Assembly: GCA_035719105.1 (NCBI GenBank)
Contig: DASTGN010000004.1
Location: forward strand, 839,240 to 903,239
Reading direction: 5' to 3'
Origin: UBA8389 sp035719105
GTDB taxonomy: Bacteria; Bacteroidota; Bacteroidia; Bacteroidales; UBA1402
DNA length: 64,000 nucleotides
In this document: piece by piece, positions 8,563 through 18,393 of the stretch
Layout: every line of letters starts with the position of its first letter
Position numbering within the stretch: position 1 is the stretch's first letter
Program-made: the position numbers and the translations under genes
Notes under the pieces: generated by a model
Told to the model about the DNA's origin: nothing
Seen by the model: the letters and a program-made list of their open reading frames with translations, nothing else
Database searches by the model: none

Positions 8563-11559
8563 TTAAAGGGTCAGTTTTAATCCAAGGGTGTAAATGGCTT
8601 GCATGGGGTAAGTGGAGTAATCGATGCCGTTTTCGATTGGGCTTCCACCGACTTCAGGGGTGAATCCGTTGTAGGAGAACAAGGAAAGTGGACGTTGAGC
8701 GGCAAAGTAAACCCTTAAGTTCTTGGCAAATTTCAGGTTGTCGAAGTTGTATCCGATCTGAATGTTTTGAATTCGGATATACGAGGCATCTTCCACAAAG
8801 AAACTGTTTGCCTGTTGGGTAAAAGAACTGGTATAAGCCCTTGCAGAAGGGTATTTGTCGGATTTGGCAGAACTCCTCCAGGCATTTTGGTAGAAATCTA
8901 AATCATAGTTTGCATCGGCAAAAACGTCACGATTCATACGCTTGGCATTCAGAATCTTGTTTCCGAATTGACCCTGAATGGTCGCACTCAAGTCCCACTT
9001 GCCATAATTCAATCCTGCATCGATACCCAGGGATAGCCAAGGAATGGCACTACCCAAACTGACCTTATCTTTGTCATCAATGACCTTGTCGCCATTCTGA
9101 TCCCTGTATTTGAAGTATCCTGCATCTTTGATAGTCTGACTGGTAGGGTCGCGCAGGGCTTCTGCTTCACTGGCATAAACGCCGTCGATTTGATAGCCCC
9201 AAAAAGTGCCGATGGGATAGCCTACTTGCGTTTTGGTGGTATAATTTCCACGAACTGCTGCTCCTGGAATGTCGTTTCTGCCCTGAAGTTTCAACACCTT
9301 GTTGTGAATGGTAGTGGCATTCATTCCGATGTTGTAAGAAAGGTCGTCGGATAATTTGTCGGTCCAGTTCAGACCTAATTCAATGCCCATGTTTTGAACA
9401 GTACCGTTGTTGCCCAAAAGTTGCGTGGTACCTCCACCTGCCACAATGGGAGCATAGAAGACGACGTTGCTGGTTACGCGGTCATAGAGGTCTAATTCGC
9501 CTTTCAGCTTATGATCCATCATTTCAAAATCGGCCCCGATATTGACTTCATTCACAATTTCCCATTTCAGGTAATTTTGGTAAACAGTCTGAGAACCAAC
9601 TCCATCCACCAATCGGTCGCCGAAGATGGCAGAACTGCCTGCACCCGAAGATCCAAGTGTCACGGCTGAATTGGCTGGAACACCATCGTTACCGAGCATA
9701 CCCCAACTTGCGCGTAATTTGAGGTATTCAAATTTGCTGTCGCTCATAAAGTCTTCGGAAGAAATGTTCCACCCCAAACCGAGGGATGGAAAAATACCCC
9801 ACTTATCTTGAAACTTTGAGCTGCCGTCAGCGCGTAAAGTAACCGATGCCAAGTATTTATCTTTCAAATTGAAGGTGCCCCTGGTAAAGAAGGAAAGGCC
9901 ATGGTAGGTGTACGCCCCATCGTTGGCATATCTATTTTGGGAGGAACCTGTGGTCAAATAAATGGATTGTGCATCAAAATCGGGTACACTCAAAGCTGAA
10001 CCGTTCAGCCAAGATTGGGTTTCGATGCGGGTAGACTGACCCAACATTAGATTGTAGCTGAGTTCGTCTGCCTTGTCCGCAAAGGTCAACAAGTTGTCTA
10101 TGATGTGTTTGCTACTGGTTCCGAACGTTTTGCTCAATGTCGATTTGAGTAAGCCCTGTGAACCGCCGACATTGAATTCGGGTTCGTAGGTCTGCTGTCT
10201 CCAAAATGCGAAATCCAAATTATAGGACGTCTTGAACTTTAGTTTGTCAGGAATGATGCTGTATTCGGCAAAAGTGGAGAACACCAGCTTCATGCCTGCT
10301 TCTTGGCTGTGGTTGTAGTATGCTGAAGCAACAGGGTTCCCGTATTGGTTGCCCAAGCCATAAAGCTGACCAGATCCGAAATGTACCGGGTAGGCTGCAG
10401 TATTCGTTTCATCGTAAACACCGTAGATCGGCGGATTTACAAAGGCTTGAAAGAAAGCATTGTCGTTGGAATGGTGCTTGTTGGAATTAGTCAGGATTGT
10501 ATTGAAGCCGATATTGATGCGATCGTTCACTTTTTGATCCAATCTGGCCCTGAGGTTCAATCGCTTATAATCGTTTTCGGCTTTCATGATGCCCTCTTGG
10601 TAGAAATAGTTGATGCCTACCGAATAATTGGTCTTGTCCGTACCACCCGAGATGTCCAACGCATGGTTGTGCATGAATGCTGTTCGAAGCAGTTCACTGT
10701 ACCAATCGGTGCTGGCCGGGTAGTTGGAAACGGATTTGGTCACGTACCCCGGAATATCGACGTTGGCTTCGTTCATCAGTTCGACATATTGCTTAGTATT
10801 AGCCAATTTCATGACGTTGGTGGGCACTTGCAGGCCTGCATAACCGTCGTAACTGACCGTATGTGCATTCGTTTTTCCTTTTTTGGTTGTCACCAAAATG
10901 ACTCCGTTGGCAGCGCGAACTCCATAAATGGCTGCTGCTGAGGCATCTTTCAATACAGTTAAATCTTCTATGTCGCCACTGCTCAAAAAATCGATGTTGT
11001 TGACAAAAACACCGTCTACCACGTAAAGTGGACCAGCATAATCGCCGATGGAACCGACTCCACGTATTTTGACCGTTGGGCCTGCACCTGGTGCGCCGCT
11101 GTTGATAATTTGCACACCGGACATTTTACCCTGTAGAGCAGACATCGGATTGGCCGAAATCTGCTTAACTAAGTCACTGCCTTTGACAGAAGTGACCGGC
11201 GCTGTCATGTCTTTGACTTTTTGTGTGCCATAACCAACTACAACCACATTGTCCAACATTTTGCTGTTTGGTCTCAACTGAATTTTCAACACATTTTCAT
11301 TTTTAACCGTCATTTCCATTCCGACATATCCCAGGTAGGAAAAAGCGAGTATGCTTCCAGCCGGTGCGCTTATGTTAAACACTCCGTTTTCGTCGGTGAC
11401 GGTGGCGTTGGTCGTACCCTTCTGCATAACGGTTGCGCCAGGTAGCGGTTCCTTAGTATCAATGTCCAGGATAGTACCAGTCAATTTCAGGTCTTGTGCC
11501 TGAAGAATTCCGATTGCCAGTAGGCTGAACCAAAGGAGTAGAATGCTTTTTTGTTTCAT
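8563..11559 (-). CDS. SusC/RagA-family TonB-dependent outer-membrane transporter
   Basis: 998 residues. Signal peptide (to about 21), CarboxypepD_reg-like domain (about 24-100), TonB plug with the SusC signature (VVVVGYGTQKVKDMTAPVTS, KIRGVGS, PLYVVDGV, LKDASAAAIYGVRAANGVILVTTKKG), then a 22-strand barrel to the C-terminus. It imports oligosaccharides across the outer membrane with its SusD partner. Second-last in a run GH3, GH144, SusC, SusD, LamG, GH144 on one strand with short gaps, so probably one operon. Confidence 0.96.
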   Translation of the reverse strand: MKQKSILLLWFSLLAIGILQAQDLKLTGTILDIDTKEPLPGATVMQKGTTNATVTDENGVFNISAPAGSILAFSYLGYVGMEMTVKNENVLKIQLRPNSKMLDNVVVVGYGTQKVKDMTAPVTSVKGSDLVKQISANPMSALQGKMSGVQIINSGAPGAGPTVKIRGVGSIGDYAGPLYVVDGVFVNNIDFLSSGDIEDLTVLKDASAAAIYGVRAANGVILVTTKKGKTNAHTVSYDGYAGLQVPTNVMKLANTKQYVELMNEANVDIPGYVTKSVSNYPASTDWYSELLRTAFMHNHALDISGGTDKTNYSVGINYFYQEGIMKAENDYKRLNLRARLDQKVNDRINIGFNTILTNSNKHHSNDNAFFQAFVNPPIYGVYDETNTAAYPVHFGSGQLYGLGNQYGNPVASAYYNHSQEAGMKLVFSTFAEYSIIPDKLKFKTSYNLDFAFWRQQTYEPEFNVGGSQGLLKSTLSKTFGTSSKHIIDNLLTFADKADELSYNLMLGQSTRIETQSWLNGSALSVPDFDAQSIYLTTGSSQNRYANDGAYTYHGLSFFTRGTFNLKDKYLASVTLRADGSSKFQDKWGIFPSLGLGWNISSEDFMSDSKFEYLKLRASWGMLGNDGVPANSAVTLGSSGAGSSAIFGDRLVDGVGSQTVYQNYLKWEIVNEVNIGADFEMMDHKLKGELDLYDRVTSNVVFYAPIVAGGGTTQLLGNNGTVQNMGIELGLNWTDKLSDDLSYNIGMNATTIHNKVLKLQGRNDIPGAAVRGNYTTKTQVGYPIGTFWGYQIDGVYASEAEALRDPTSQTIKDAGYFKYRDQNGDKVIDDKDKVSLGSAIPWLSLGIDAGLNYGKWDLSATIQGQFGNKILNAKRMNRDVFADANYDLDFYQNAWRSSAKSDKYPSARAYTSSFTQQANSFFVEDASYIRIQNIQIGYNFDNLKFAKNLRVYFAAQRPLSLFSYNGFTPEVGGSPIENGIDYSTYPMQAIYTLGLKLTL

Positions 11560-11565
11560 GACAGG

Positions 11566-13101
11566 TTAATTGTTGACGTATGAAAATCCTAATTTCTGAA
11601 GTCCGATGCTGATTTCCGGATTGCTCATGAACAGTTGCCACAGCAATCCACTCCGATAGTTCTCAATCATATCGGCAATTGGTCCTTGATCTATGGCTAA
11701 GTAACTTTTGACCACCCGCTTAGAGGCATCCAAACTCGGGTTGAAGGCATCGTAAAAACCGTATTTTCCAAACAGTTCCTTGCCTTCGTCAAAATAAAAA
11801 TGTCGCAAAGCGGCTATTGAAGCCTCTGGTGTATAGACAATTGAAGAAATGGCTGCTGTAGGCGATACGGTTCCATTTTCGTCGTTCGTGCCTGGGTGGT
11901 GCGACGTGTATCCGACCAAAGCATCATCGGAGGAAGTGAACCCCCAGCAATTGGCACCCAAACCAGCATGTTTTTTTGGGTTGTCCATGGCATAAGCCAG
12001 ATGAATCAGGGCGTGCGCTTTGTTCCGTTCGAAATAGTTGGTGTACGAATCCTGCAAACCTCGAGGATCCAAGCCCAAGTAAGAATAATGTGTAAAAAAC
12101 AATGGGCCACCGTATTCCATGCCCAAACTGAGTTTGATTCCGTAATAACTTTTTCCATTGTAATAATAAGTTGAATGCTTGTAGCATTTTTCATATACGG
12201 AATCGGTAATGGCAAAAGTGGGTGATGAAGCCGCTAAAATGTAAGTGATCAAGGTTTCGTCATAGCCTTTGATGGGGTGGTTCATCTTAAAACCGTAGTT
12301 TTTGGACCAATGCCAGAACAACGAATCCTTACCTTGCGTGTACCAGTTCCATTCGATGCTTTCCCACAATTTAGTAATGCGATTGGAAACGGATATTTCT
12401 TGTTCATTGCCGTTTTTGAAATAAGCTCTTGCCGTGAGCAAGCCCTGAGTGAGGAATGCAGTTTCCACCAGGTCGCCTCCATCATCGAATTTGCTGAAGC
12501 TGAACGGCTTGCCTGTTTTGGCATCGTACCAGTGGGCCCAGGCACCGTGAAAACGTTCGGTCGTTTCCAAAAAACCAATAATCTTGCTAATTTGCGAATA
12601 AGCAGCCTGACGTGTCACATATCCTCTATTCGCAGCGGCAACTAATGCCATCACACCAAAACCAGTACCACCCGTGGTTACAATATCCCCATTGGTGTCG
12701 TTGCTGCGTTCTCTGGCCATGCCCGTGGTTGGTTCGCCAAAATCGCTGAAATAGCGTGTCGTATAGCGTTGAACCATATCCAACAGAATGTCCTTTTGGT
12801 CTGAAGCCAAGGCAATTTTTAAATTGCCGACAGTTTTATTGGAACGAACGCGGTAGCTGACCTCGCTACCAGGTTTCAGTCCAGGAAAGTCCATCCAACT
12901 GTTTTGCTGGGTGGAAGCAATCTTGATGAATGAGTGACCATTAGTGGAACGGTAGATATCCATGACTTTCCTGTCCGGATTTTGCCAAGTCAATTCAACA
13001 TGGGCAGGCCAAGCTTCGCCCTTCAGTTCCAGATTCGGCGTTTTGCCTGCTGCTGAAGCCGTCAATAATAGAAAGGCGCATATAGCGGAAGTCAATTTCA
13101 T
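11566..13101 (-). CDS. Second GH144-type endo-beta-1,2-glucanase (periplasmic)
   Basis: 511 residues. A type I signal peptide (MKLTSAICAFLLLTASAAG) without a lipobox implies the periplasm. A fibronectin III-like domain (about 25-105) comes before the same COG5368 catalytic domain as the surface paralogue; shared blocks include ARERS, GGTGFGVMALVAA, FDDGGDLVETAFL, GGPLFFTHYSYLGLDPR and YLAIDQGPIADMIENYRSG. The ATG at 13101 is chosen over an in-frame TTG nine bases upstream. The region around the start is a 15-bp tandem duplication (AAATTGACTTC at both copies). It starts 11 bases after the GH3 stop. It probably shortens imported oligosaccharides. Confidence 0.82.
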   Translation of the reverse strand: MKLTSAICAFLLLTASAAGKTPNLELKGEAWPAHVELTWQNPDRKVMDIYRSTNGHSFIKIASTQQNSWMDFPGLKPGSEVSYRVRSNKTVGNLKIALASDQKDILLDMVQRYTTRYFSDFGEPTTGMARERSNDTNGDIVTTGGTGFGVMALVAAANRGYVTRQAAYSQISKIIGFLETTERFHGAWAHWYDAKTGKPFSFSKFDDGGDLVETAFLTQGLLTARAYFKNGNEQEISVSNRITKLWESIEWNWYTQGKDSLFWHWSKNYGFKMNHPIKGYDETLITYILAASSPTFAITDSVYEKCYKHSTYYYNGKSYYGIKLSLGMEYGGPLFFTHYSYLGLDPRGLQDSYTNYFERNKAHALIHLAYAMDNPKKHAGLGANCWGFTSSDDALVGYTSHHPGTNDENGTVSPTAAISSIVYTPEASIAALRHFYFDEGKELFGKYGFYDAFNPSLDASKRVVKSYLAIDQGPIADMIENYRSGLLWQLFMSNPEISIGLQKLGFSYVNN

Positions 13102-13112
13102 CGAAGTCAATT

Positions 13113-15326
13113 TTATTTCAGTTGAAAACCTTTCTGAAGGACATCCCTGGAATTTCCACCTACGAACAGCAAAAATTCACCGGGTTCCGTACCATAACTC
13201 ATATCTAAACGGTGGAAGGCCAACAAGTCGGGCGACAGCGTAAATTCCACGGTTTTAGTTTCGCCAGGTTGAATGGATAATTTCGTGAAACCCTTCAATT
13301 CCTTGACGGGGCGGGTGACGCTGCCTACTAAATCGCGAATATACCATTGCACCACTTCTTCACCGGCTACCTTCCCAGTATTCTTAACCTGGACGGAAGC
13401 TTTGAGACTCCCTTTTTCGGTCAGCACTGTATTTGAAAGTTGTAGATTGGAATATTCAAACGTGCTGTAACTGAGGCCAAATCCGAATGGAAACAAAGGG
13501 TCGTTGGGCACATCGATGTATTTGGACTTGTATTTGTCGTTCGGTAGATAAATGGGTCGGCCAGTATTCTTGGCATAATAATAGATGGGCACTTGACCCA
13601 AGTTGCGTGGAAAAGTCATGGTTAGCTTTCCGGAAGGATTGTAATCTCCATAAAGCACCTGCGTGATTGCTTCAGCTCCCATTGAGCCTGCAAACCAGGT
13701 TTCGAGGAGGGCATCGGACAAGACTTCTTCGCGACTCAAATCCAAGGCTCGACCATTCATCAGAACCACAACGACGGGTTTGCCCAATTTCTTGAGTTCG
13801 GCCAACAATTCAGTTTGAACCCCTGGCACTAAAATGTTGGAACGGCTTGAGGCTTCACCACTCCAATCACAGCTTTCGCCGATGACCAGTACGATTTTGT
13901 CAGCTTTGGCCGCGATTTGCAAAGCTTCAGGGAATCCGGTTTTGTCATCACCCATTTTCTGGCAACCTTTTGCATAGAATATATCTTGCTGACGGGCTTT
14001 CATTGCTTCAAAAAGCGATGGAATGTTATCCCATTTGCCTGCTGCTATCCACGAACCGAGCAAGTCGCGTTTTGATGCGGCGAGTTCACCAATCACAGCG
14101 ATTCTTTCTCCTTTTTTTAACGGTAAGACTTCGTTTTCATTTTTTAGGAGCACCAAGCTTCGTTTGGCTACGTCCAATGCTGCATCGAGATTCTCTTTGG
14201 AATAAACCTTGGCCTTTTCACGTGATTCATTACAATATTTATAGGGGTCGTCGAACAATCCGAGTTCGAATTTGGTACGCAGGATGCGGAGAACAGCTTG
14301 ATCGATCTGTTTTTCCTTGACAACGCCTGACTTGACAAGTTTTTCCAAGTATTTGAAATAAATTTCACCTTGCATGTCCATATCAACTCCCGCATTTAGT
14401 GCCAATGCACCTGCATCTTCTTCGTTAGCGACGATACCGTGGTTCACCATTTCATTGATGGAAGTATAGTCAGTTACAACGAAACCTTTGAAGCCCAAAT
14501 CTTTACGGAGTAACTCGGTCAGCAGGTATTTATTACCTGTTGCTGGCACTCCATCCAGTTCATTGAAAGAAGTCATCACGCTTCCAACGCCTGCTTGAAT
14601 GGCCGCTTTATAGGGTGGGAGGTAGGTATCCAGGAATACCCTTTTCGACATATCCACCGTATTGTAATCGCGACCAGCCTGAGGTGCTCCATAGGCAGCA
14701 AAATGTTTTACACAAGCCAGTATGGTTGAAGTGTCGGCCAAATCTGTTCCTTGAAAACCATGGACACGAGCTTCAGCAATTTTGGAACCTAAAAAAGGAT
14801 CTTCTCCGGCACCCTCAGAAACTCTTCCCCAACGCGGTTCCACTGAAATATCCACCATGGGCGCGAAAGTCCAGTTCAGTCCCGATGCGGAAGCCTCCGT
14901 GGCGGATATACGAGCCGATTTTTCAATGGCAGCCAAATCCCAAGAACAAGATTCTCCCAGGGAAATGGGGAAAATGGTTCTGTAACCATGAATAACGTCG
15001 TAACCGAATAATAAAGGTATGCCCAGCCTGGATTCTTCGACTGCTGCTTTTTGGAGTGTCCGAACATAGGCTACCGTGTGCGCGTTGAAGATGTTGCCAC
15101 AATTACCTTTCTTGATATCTTCCAGATAGGAGCTTCGTATGGTTGGTCCAGTAACATCCCAGTCGCTGGTGTATAAGACCATTTGACCGATCTTTTCTTG
15201 AAGGGTCATCAATTTCAATACGGAATCAGCCTTATGTTTGAGGTTCGATTCTTTGTTGTTTGCAGGGTTCTGCGCGCAGGCTGCAAACAACAAGAGACAT
15301 ATAGCAAGTCCGATCAATCTTTTCAT
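13113..15326 (-). CDS. GH3 beta-glucosidase, lipoprotein (BglX-like)
   Basis: 737 residues. Lipobox Cys17 (LFAAC) is followed by AQNP with no acidic surface signal, so probably inward-facing in the periplasm. The GH3 N-terminal barrel has GIPLLFGYDVIHGYRTIFPISLGES, KHFAAYGAPQAGRDY and the nucleophile loop GFKGFVVTDYTSI (Asp). The GH3 C-terminal domain and a fibronectin III-like domain (VKNTGKVAGEEVVQWYIRD) follow. Paired with GH144 it would release glucose from sophorose-type products. First gene of the PUL operon. Confidence 0.9.
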   Translation of the reverse strand: MKRLIGLAICLLLFAACAQNPANNKESNLKHKADSVLKLMTLQEKIGQMVLYTSDWDVTGPTIRSSYLEDIKKGNCGNIFNAHTVAYVRTLQKAAVEESRLGIPLLFGYDVIHGYRTIFPISLGESCSWDLAAIEKSARISATEASASGLNWTFAPMVDISVEPRWGRVSEGAGEDPFLGSKIAEARVHGFQGTDLADTSTILACVKHFAAYGAPQAGRDYNTVDMSKRVFLDTYLPPYKAAIQAGVGSVMTSFNELDGVPATGNKYLLTELLRKDLGFKGFVVTDYTSINEMVNHGIVANEEDAGALALNAGVDMDMQGEIYFKYLEKLVKSGVVKEKQIDQAVLRILRTKFELGLFDDPYKYCNESREKAKVYSKENLDAALDVAKRSLVLLKNENEVLPLKKGERIAVIGELAASKRDLLGSWIAAGKWDNIPSLFEAMKARQQDIFYAKGCQKMGDDKTGFPEALQIAAKADKIVLVIGESCDWSGEASSRSNILVPGVQTELLAELKKLGKPVVVVLMNGRALDLSREEVLSDALLETWFAGSMGAEAITQVLYGDYNPSGKLTMTFPRNLGQVPIYYYAKNTGRPIYLPNDKYKSKYIDVPNDPLFPFGFGLSYSTFEYSNLQLSNTVLTEKGSLKASVQVKNTGKVAGEEVVQWYIRDLVGSVTRPVKELKGFTKLSIQPGETKTVEFTLSPDLLAFHRLDMSYGTEPGEFLLFVGGNSRDVLQKGFQLK

Positions 15327-15356
15327 GGTAAAACGTTTTCAAGTTAGATTACCATG

Positions 15357-15364
15357 CAAACATA
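15357..15364 (-). promoter_or_regulatory. -7 promoter element of the PUL operon
   Basis: Minus strand TATGTTTG matches TAnnTTTG exactly and lies 30 bases before the GH3 start. No good TTTG box at the normal distance, as expected for an activator-dependent promoter. Confidence 0.6.
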
Positions 15365-15397
15365 CGGTCACAACCTACACTTGGTTGTTTTCTTTAA

Positions 15398-15457
15398 CCC
15401 ATTATGAACCCTACATGTTTTAAAGCACATTTTAGGGTACCCCATTTTAACCCTACA
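15398..15457 (-). promoter_or_regulatory. Two direct repeats, candidate operator of the PUL regulator
   Basis: Minus strand copies TGTAGGGTTCATAATGGG (15398-15415) and TGTAGGGTTAAAATGGG (15441-15457) are 43 bp apart (about four helical turns). The nearer copy begins about 33 bp upstream of the -7 element. Position and repetition fit binding sites for a dimeric activator, presumably the LuxR-type regulator encoded next door. An AGGGTA / TACCCT inverted half-site also touches the distal copy. Confidence 0.6.
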
Positions 15458-15527
15458 AGCTATTTTAAGTAGTGTTTAATAGATTGTGAAAGAGCGAGAT
15501 ATATGAAATCGAAAAATAAGAAACAGT

Positions 15528-18383
15528 TTATTTGAATTCAATCATAAATTCGGTTAAACTCTTAGTAGAAGGGATGCCAATCTTTTTTCGGATTCGATAA
15601 CGGGCCAATTCCACGCCTTTGAGCGAGATGTTCATCAGGTGTGCGATGTCTTTACTGGTAAGGTTTAGGCGCAAATAGGCACAAAAACGCAAATCGTTCG
15701 AAGTCAATTCAGGGAAACTGCTGTGTAAGTTTCTGAAAAAATTCTCATGAATTCGGTCGAAGTTGGTCTGAAAAATTGACCAATCGTCTTCGGAACTCAG
15801 ATTTTCGTTCAGGATTCGGACGAGCTTTTCGTAGTATTTGTTGGGATATACCGCACCAAGGATTTTCTTTTGATTGGTCAATTCCACTTTGATATTGGCC
15901 AACAATTCGTTTTTCTTAATCAAGGAAATGGTCGAAGCAGCGAGCTCTTTACTTTTTACAGTCAATTCGTTTTCAAGTTTTTCGTTCTGCAAGGCAACGA
16001 TTTTCTGTTCCCGTTGTTCGATTTCGTGCAGCCTTCTCGCTTCTTCAACCCGTTCAATCTTAAGTTTCTTATCGTGAAACAAGTGCTGAATGTACCTGAA
16101 AATGCCATAAAGCAAACCTGCAAGCAAAATCAGGTACAGGATACGGGCTTCTATGCTCCAATAGAATGGCGGTTTGATGGTAAAGGTGTATGAGGTGGTC
16201 GAAAGTACGATTCCACTTTTGGTAAGGGCTTCCGCCTTAAACGTGTAATCACCCCAGGGTAAATAGTTGTAGGTTTTTTCAGTGATAATTGACGGTTCAG
16301 ACCAAACAATGTCCAAACCCTCTAATTTGTATCGGAAATGAACATCGCTCATCTGACCAAACCGAGGATAGAAGACAGTAAAGGTGAAATTGTTTTGACG
16401 AAATGGAATCGATGAGTTGACCGAATCGCTAATAGGCAAGAAGTCGTTGTCCTTCGACTCAGCATCAGAAGATAAAATGGATCGGAACATTAACCTGACG
16501 GCGCCTTTTTTGTCTTTGTCAGGAGGTAAATTGTAAAGAGCCAATCCGTTTTCCAGTAAAAATAGGCAACTGTTTTCGGTCAGGGGAACGATGTTTTGAT
16601 AATCATCCACGGTTTGGTTTTGGAACAAGGCGTAAGGGACAACGTCTATCAGACTGACTCGGCTTCCGTCCACCCTAAACAGTGCAGCTTCCTCATCTCG
16701 GATAAACCAATACAGATTGTTTCGGAATGGACAGATGCGGTAAGCATGGGAAAAATACCCCAACTGGTCGTTCATTTCTTTGTAAGGAATAATCCGTTTG
16801 CGAATGTCATCAAAAGTGTACAACCCCGTTTTGTCGGCAAAAACGACTCGACTGTTCAACATGAGTACATGAATGGGGTATTGATGCTTACCGTCCAGAC
16901 TTCTGAAAACCTGAATATTCTCCGCTTTTTTCAGATTGGATGTCAAATGAATGGCATACATGCCTTCGTAGAGGTGACTGGCCCAAATGGTGCCGGTGTA
17001 ATCGATTTCCAACGAACGAACTGGGTTCAAGAAATTCTGGATAACGTGGCTGAATTTCCATTTTCCGTTAGGCTTCGTATAAAGGGACAGAGAGGTGTAG
17101 GTGCCCTGAATCAACACTTCTTTGCCGTTGATGGTGCCCTTTTGCATACACATGCCTCCTTTTACCGGGCCAACGATGGTCGGTTTTCCAGATCCGACTT
17201 CGAATGTTTCCTCGTTGTTACCGCAAAAAAGCTGGTCGTTAAACTCGCTCAGATTCCAAACTTGTCCTTTGATATCGGATTCCAGTTGCAACGATTGAAT
17301 GGAGCGCCCGTCTGCAGATCGTTTCGCTTTGTATAGCCCTTGGTTGGATCCGATATAGATTTCGTCACCCTTTTGCTTAAGTGAATAGATGGATCCGATG
17401 GAGGGATGAAAGGAAGGAATGTATCGGATGGATCCAGTCAGTCGGACCATCGTGATGCCCTTGTCCAAAGCCAACCAGAGGTTGTTTTCCTGATCGCAGT
17501 ACATACCGAGGACGGTATTGTTTTGAAGGATGTTGCCTGTATTCAGAGTCCAAAGTTGGTGGCCGTTTTGGTCTATTGCCGTGACCCCATTCAAAATGGT
17601 TCCTATTAAGATGGTTCCATTAGGTGCGCGGATAGCGCGGTTGATCTCTGCTTTTTTAAGTTCTTCGTCCACGTCGGTCTTAAAACGGGTACAACTCTTG
17701 CCATCGTAAAGATATAAACCGTCCGAATTGGTTGCCAAAAGCATGGTGCTTTGGTTCAGGGGCAAAACAGCGATAATAGGATTGTCCAATCGCTTTTCCA
17801 GGACGGGTGTGATTTTGTTTTTCAACGGATCCACGCTACTGAAGCCGTATTGATCGGTATGGGTCAGAATGGTCTGTCCTACTTTGTTGAAGAACAAGAA
17901 GTTGAACGGGCAACGGTAGCCTTTGACTTGTCCATTTTCCAAAACAAAATAGGAAGTGAACGATTGAAAGATGATCCGGTTGTTCCAATACAAAATGGTC
18001 CAGATCTCATCGTTCAGCATGTCGTAATTTTTTAGTAAGGCTGATAAGGACGTGTATCTCAATTGATTGGTTTCATCCCTTTCAAAATACCCGAATTCTT
18101 CGAACGAACCGACATAGATGCGTTGGTCGGGTGCCACCATCAGAGAGCGTACCCGTTTGTTGGCAGGCATCTTGTGTACTTCCCAGATTGAACCGTCAAA
18201 TTGTAAAAGTCCCTGATTGTTCCCAAAGTACATGGTGCCATCTTTGGCTTGACCGATCGACCAGTTCTGATTGGACGCGAAATAGTCGTTTTTGGAGAAT
18301 TGTGTGACGATGGGCAGGAATTCTTGCGCGGAAAGCCTGCAGCTGAGTAAAAGCAGAAGTAAGATCAGGTTTCGAGTTTTCAT
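15528..18383 (-). CDS. Membrane-spanning PUL regulator: beta-propeller, Y_Y_Y, TM, coiled coil, LuxR-type HTH
   Basis: 951 residues. A signal peptide (MKTRNLILLLLLLSC...AQ) leads into a two-component-regulator-type beta-propeller (about 25-680), a Y_Y_Y domain (about 690-760, YKLEGLDIVWSEP ... YNYLPWGDYTFKAEA), one transmembrane helix (ARILYLILLAGLLYGIF), a coiled coil (about 800-860) and a C-terminal LuxR/GerE-like HTH (LTSKDIAHLMNISLKGVELARYRIRKKIGI). There is no histidine kinase or receiver domain, so the signal must pass directly from periplasm to DNA. The ATG at 18383 (signal peptide start) is preferred over an earlier in-frame codon inside aroB. It lies 10 bp after aroB on the same strand and just upstream of the PUL it probably controls. 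Confidence 0.85.
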   Translation of the reverse strand: MKTRNLILLLLLLSCRLSAQEFLPIVTQFSKNDYFASNQNWSIGQAKDGTMYFGNNQGLLQFDGSIWEVHKMPANKRVRSLMVAPDQRIYVGSFEEFGYFERDETNQLRYTSLSALLKNYDMLNDEIWTILYWNNRIIFQSFTSYFVLENGQVKGYRCPFNFLFFNKVGQTILTHTDQYGFSSVDPLKNKITPVLEKRLDNPIIAVLPLNQSTMLLATNSDGLYLYDGKSCTRFKTDVDEELKKAEINRAIRAPNGTILIGTILNGVTAIDQNGHQLWTLNTGNILQNNTVLGMYCDQENNLWLALDKGITMVRLTGSIRYIPSFHPSIGSIYSLKQKGDEIYIGSNQGLYKAKRSADGRSIQSLQLESDIKGQVWNLSEFNDQLFCGNNEETFEVGSGKPTIVGPVKGGMCMQKGTINGKEVLIQGTYTSLSLYTKPNGKWKFSHVIQNFLNPVRSLEIDYTGTIWASHLYEGMYAIHLTSNLKKAENIQVFRSLDGKHQYPIHVLMLNSRVVFADKTGLYTFDDIRKRIIPYKEMNDQLGYFSHAYRICPFRNNLYWFIRDEEAALFRVDGSRVSLIDVVPYALFQNQTVDDYQNIVPLTENSCLFLLENGLALYNLPPDKDKKGAVRLMFRSILSSDAESKDNDFLPISDSVNSSIPFRQNNFTFTVFYPRFGQMSDVHFRYKLEGLDIVWSEPSIITEKTYNYLPWGDYTFKAEALTKSGIVLSTTSYTFTIKPPFYWSIEARILYLILLAGLLYGIFRYIQHLFHDKKLKIERVEEARRLHEIEQREQKIVALQNEKLENELTVKSKELAASTISLIKKNELLANIKVELTNQKKILGAVYPNKYYEKLVRILNENLSSEDDWSIFQTNFDRIHENFFRNLHSSFPELTSNDLRFCAYLRLNLTSKDIAHLMNISLKGVELARYRIRKKIGIPSTKSLTEFMIEFK

Positions 18384-18393
18384 GGAGCAGGGT

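Noticed and set aside
15528..18383. Hybrid two-component system (HTCS) regulator
   Set aside because: No histidine kinase, receiver or AraC domain; the C-terminus is a short LuxR-like HTH.
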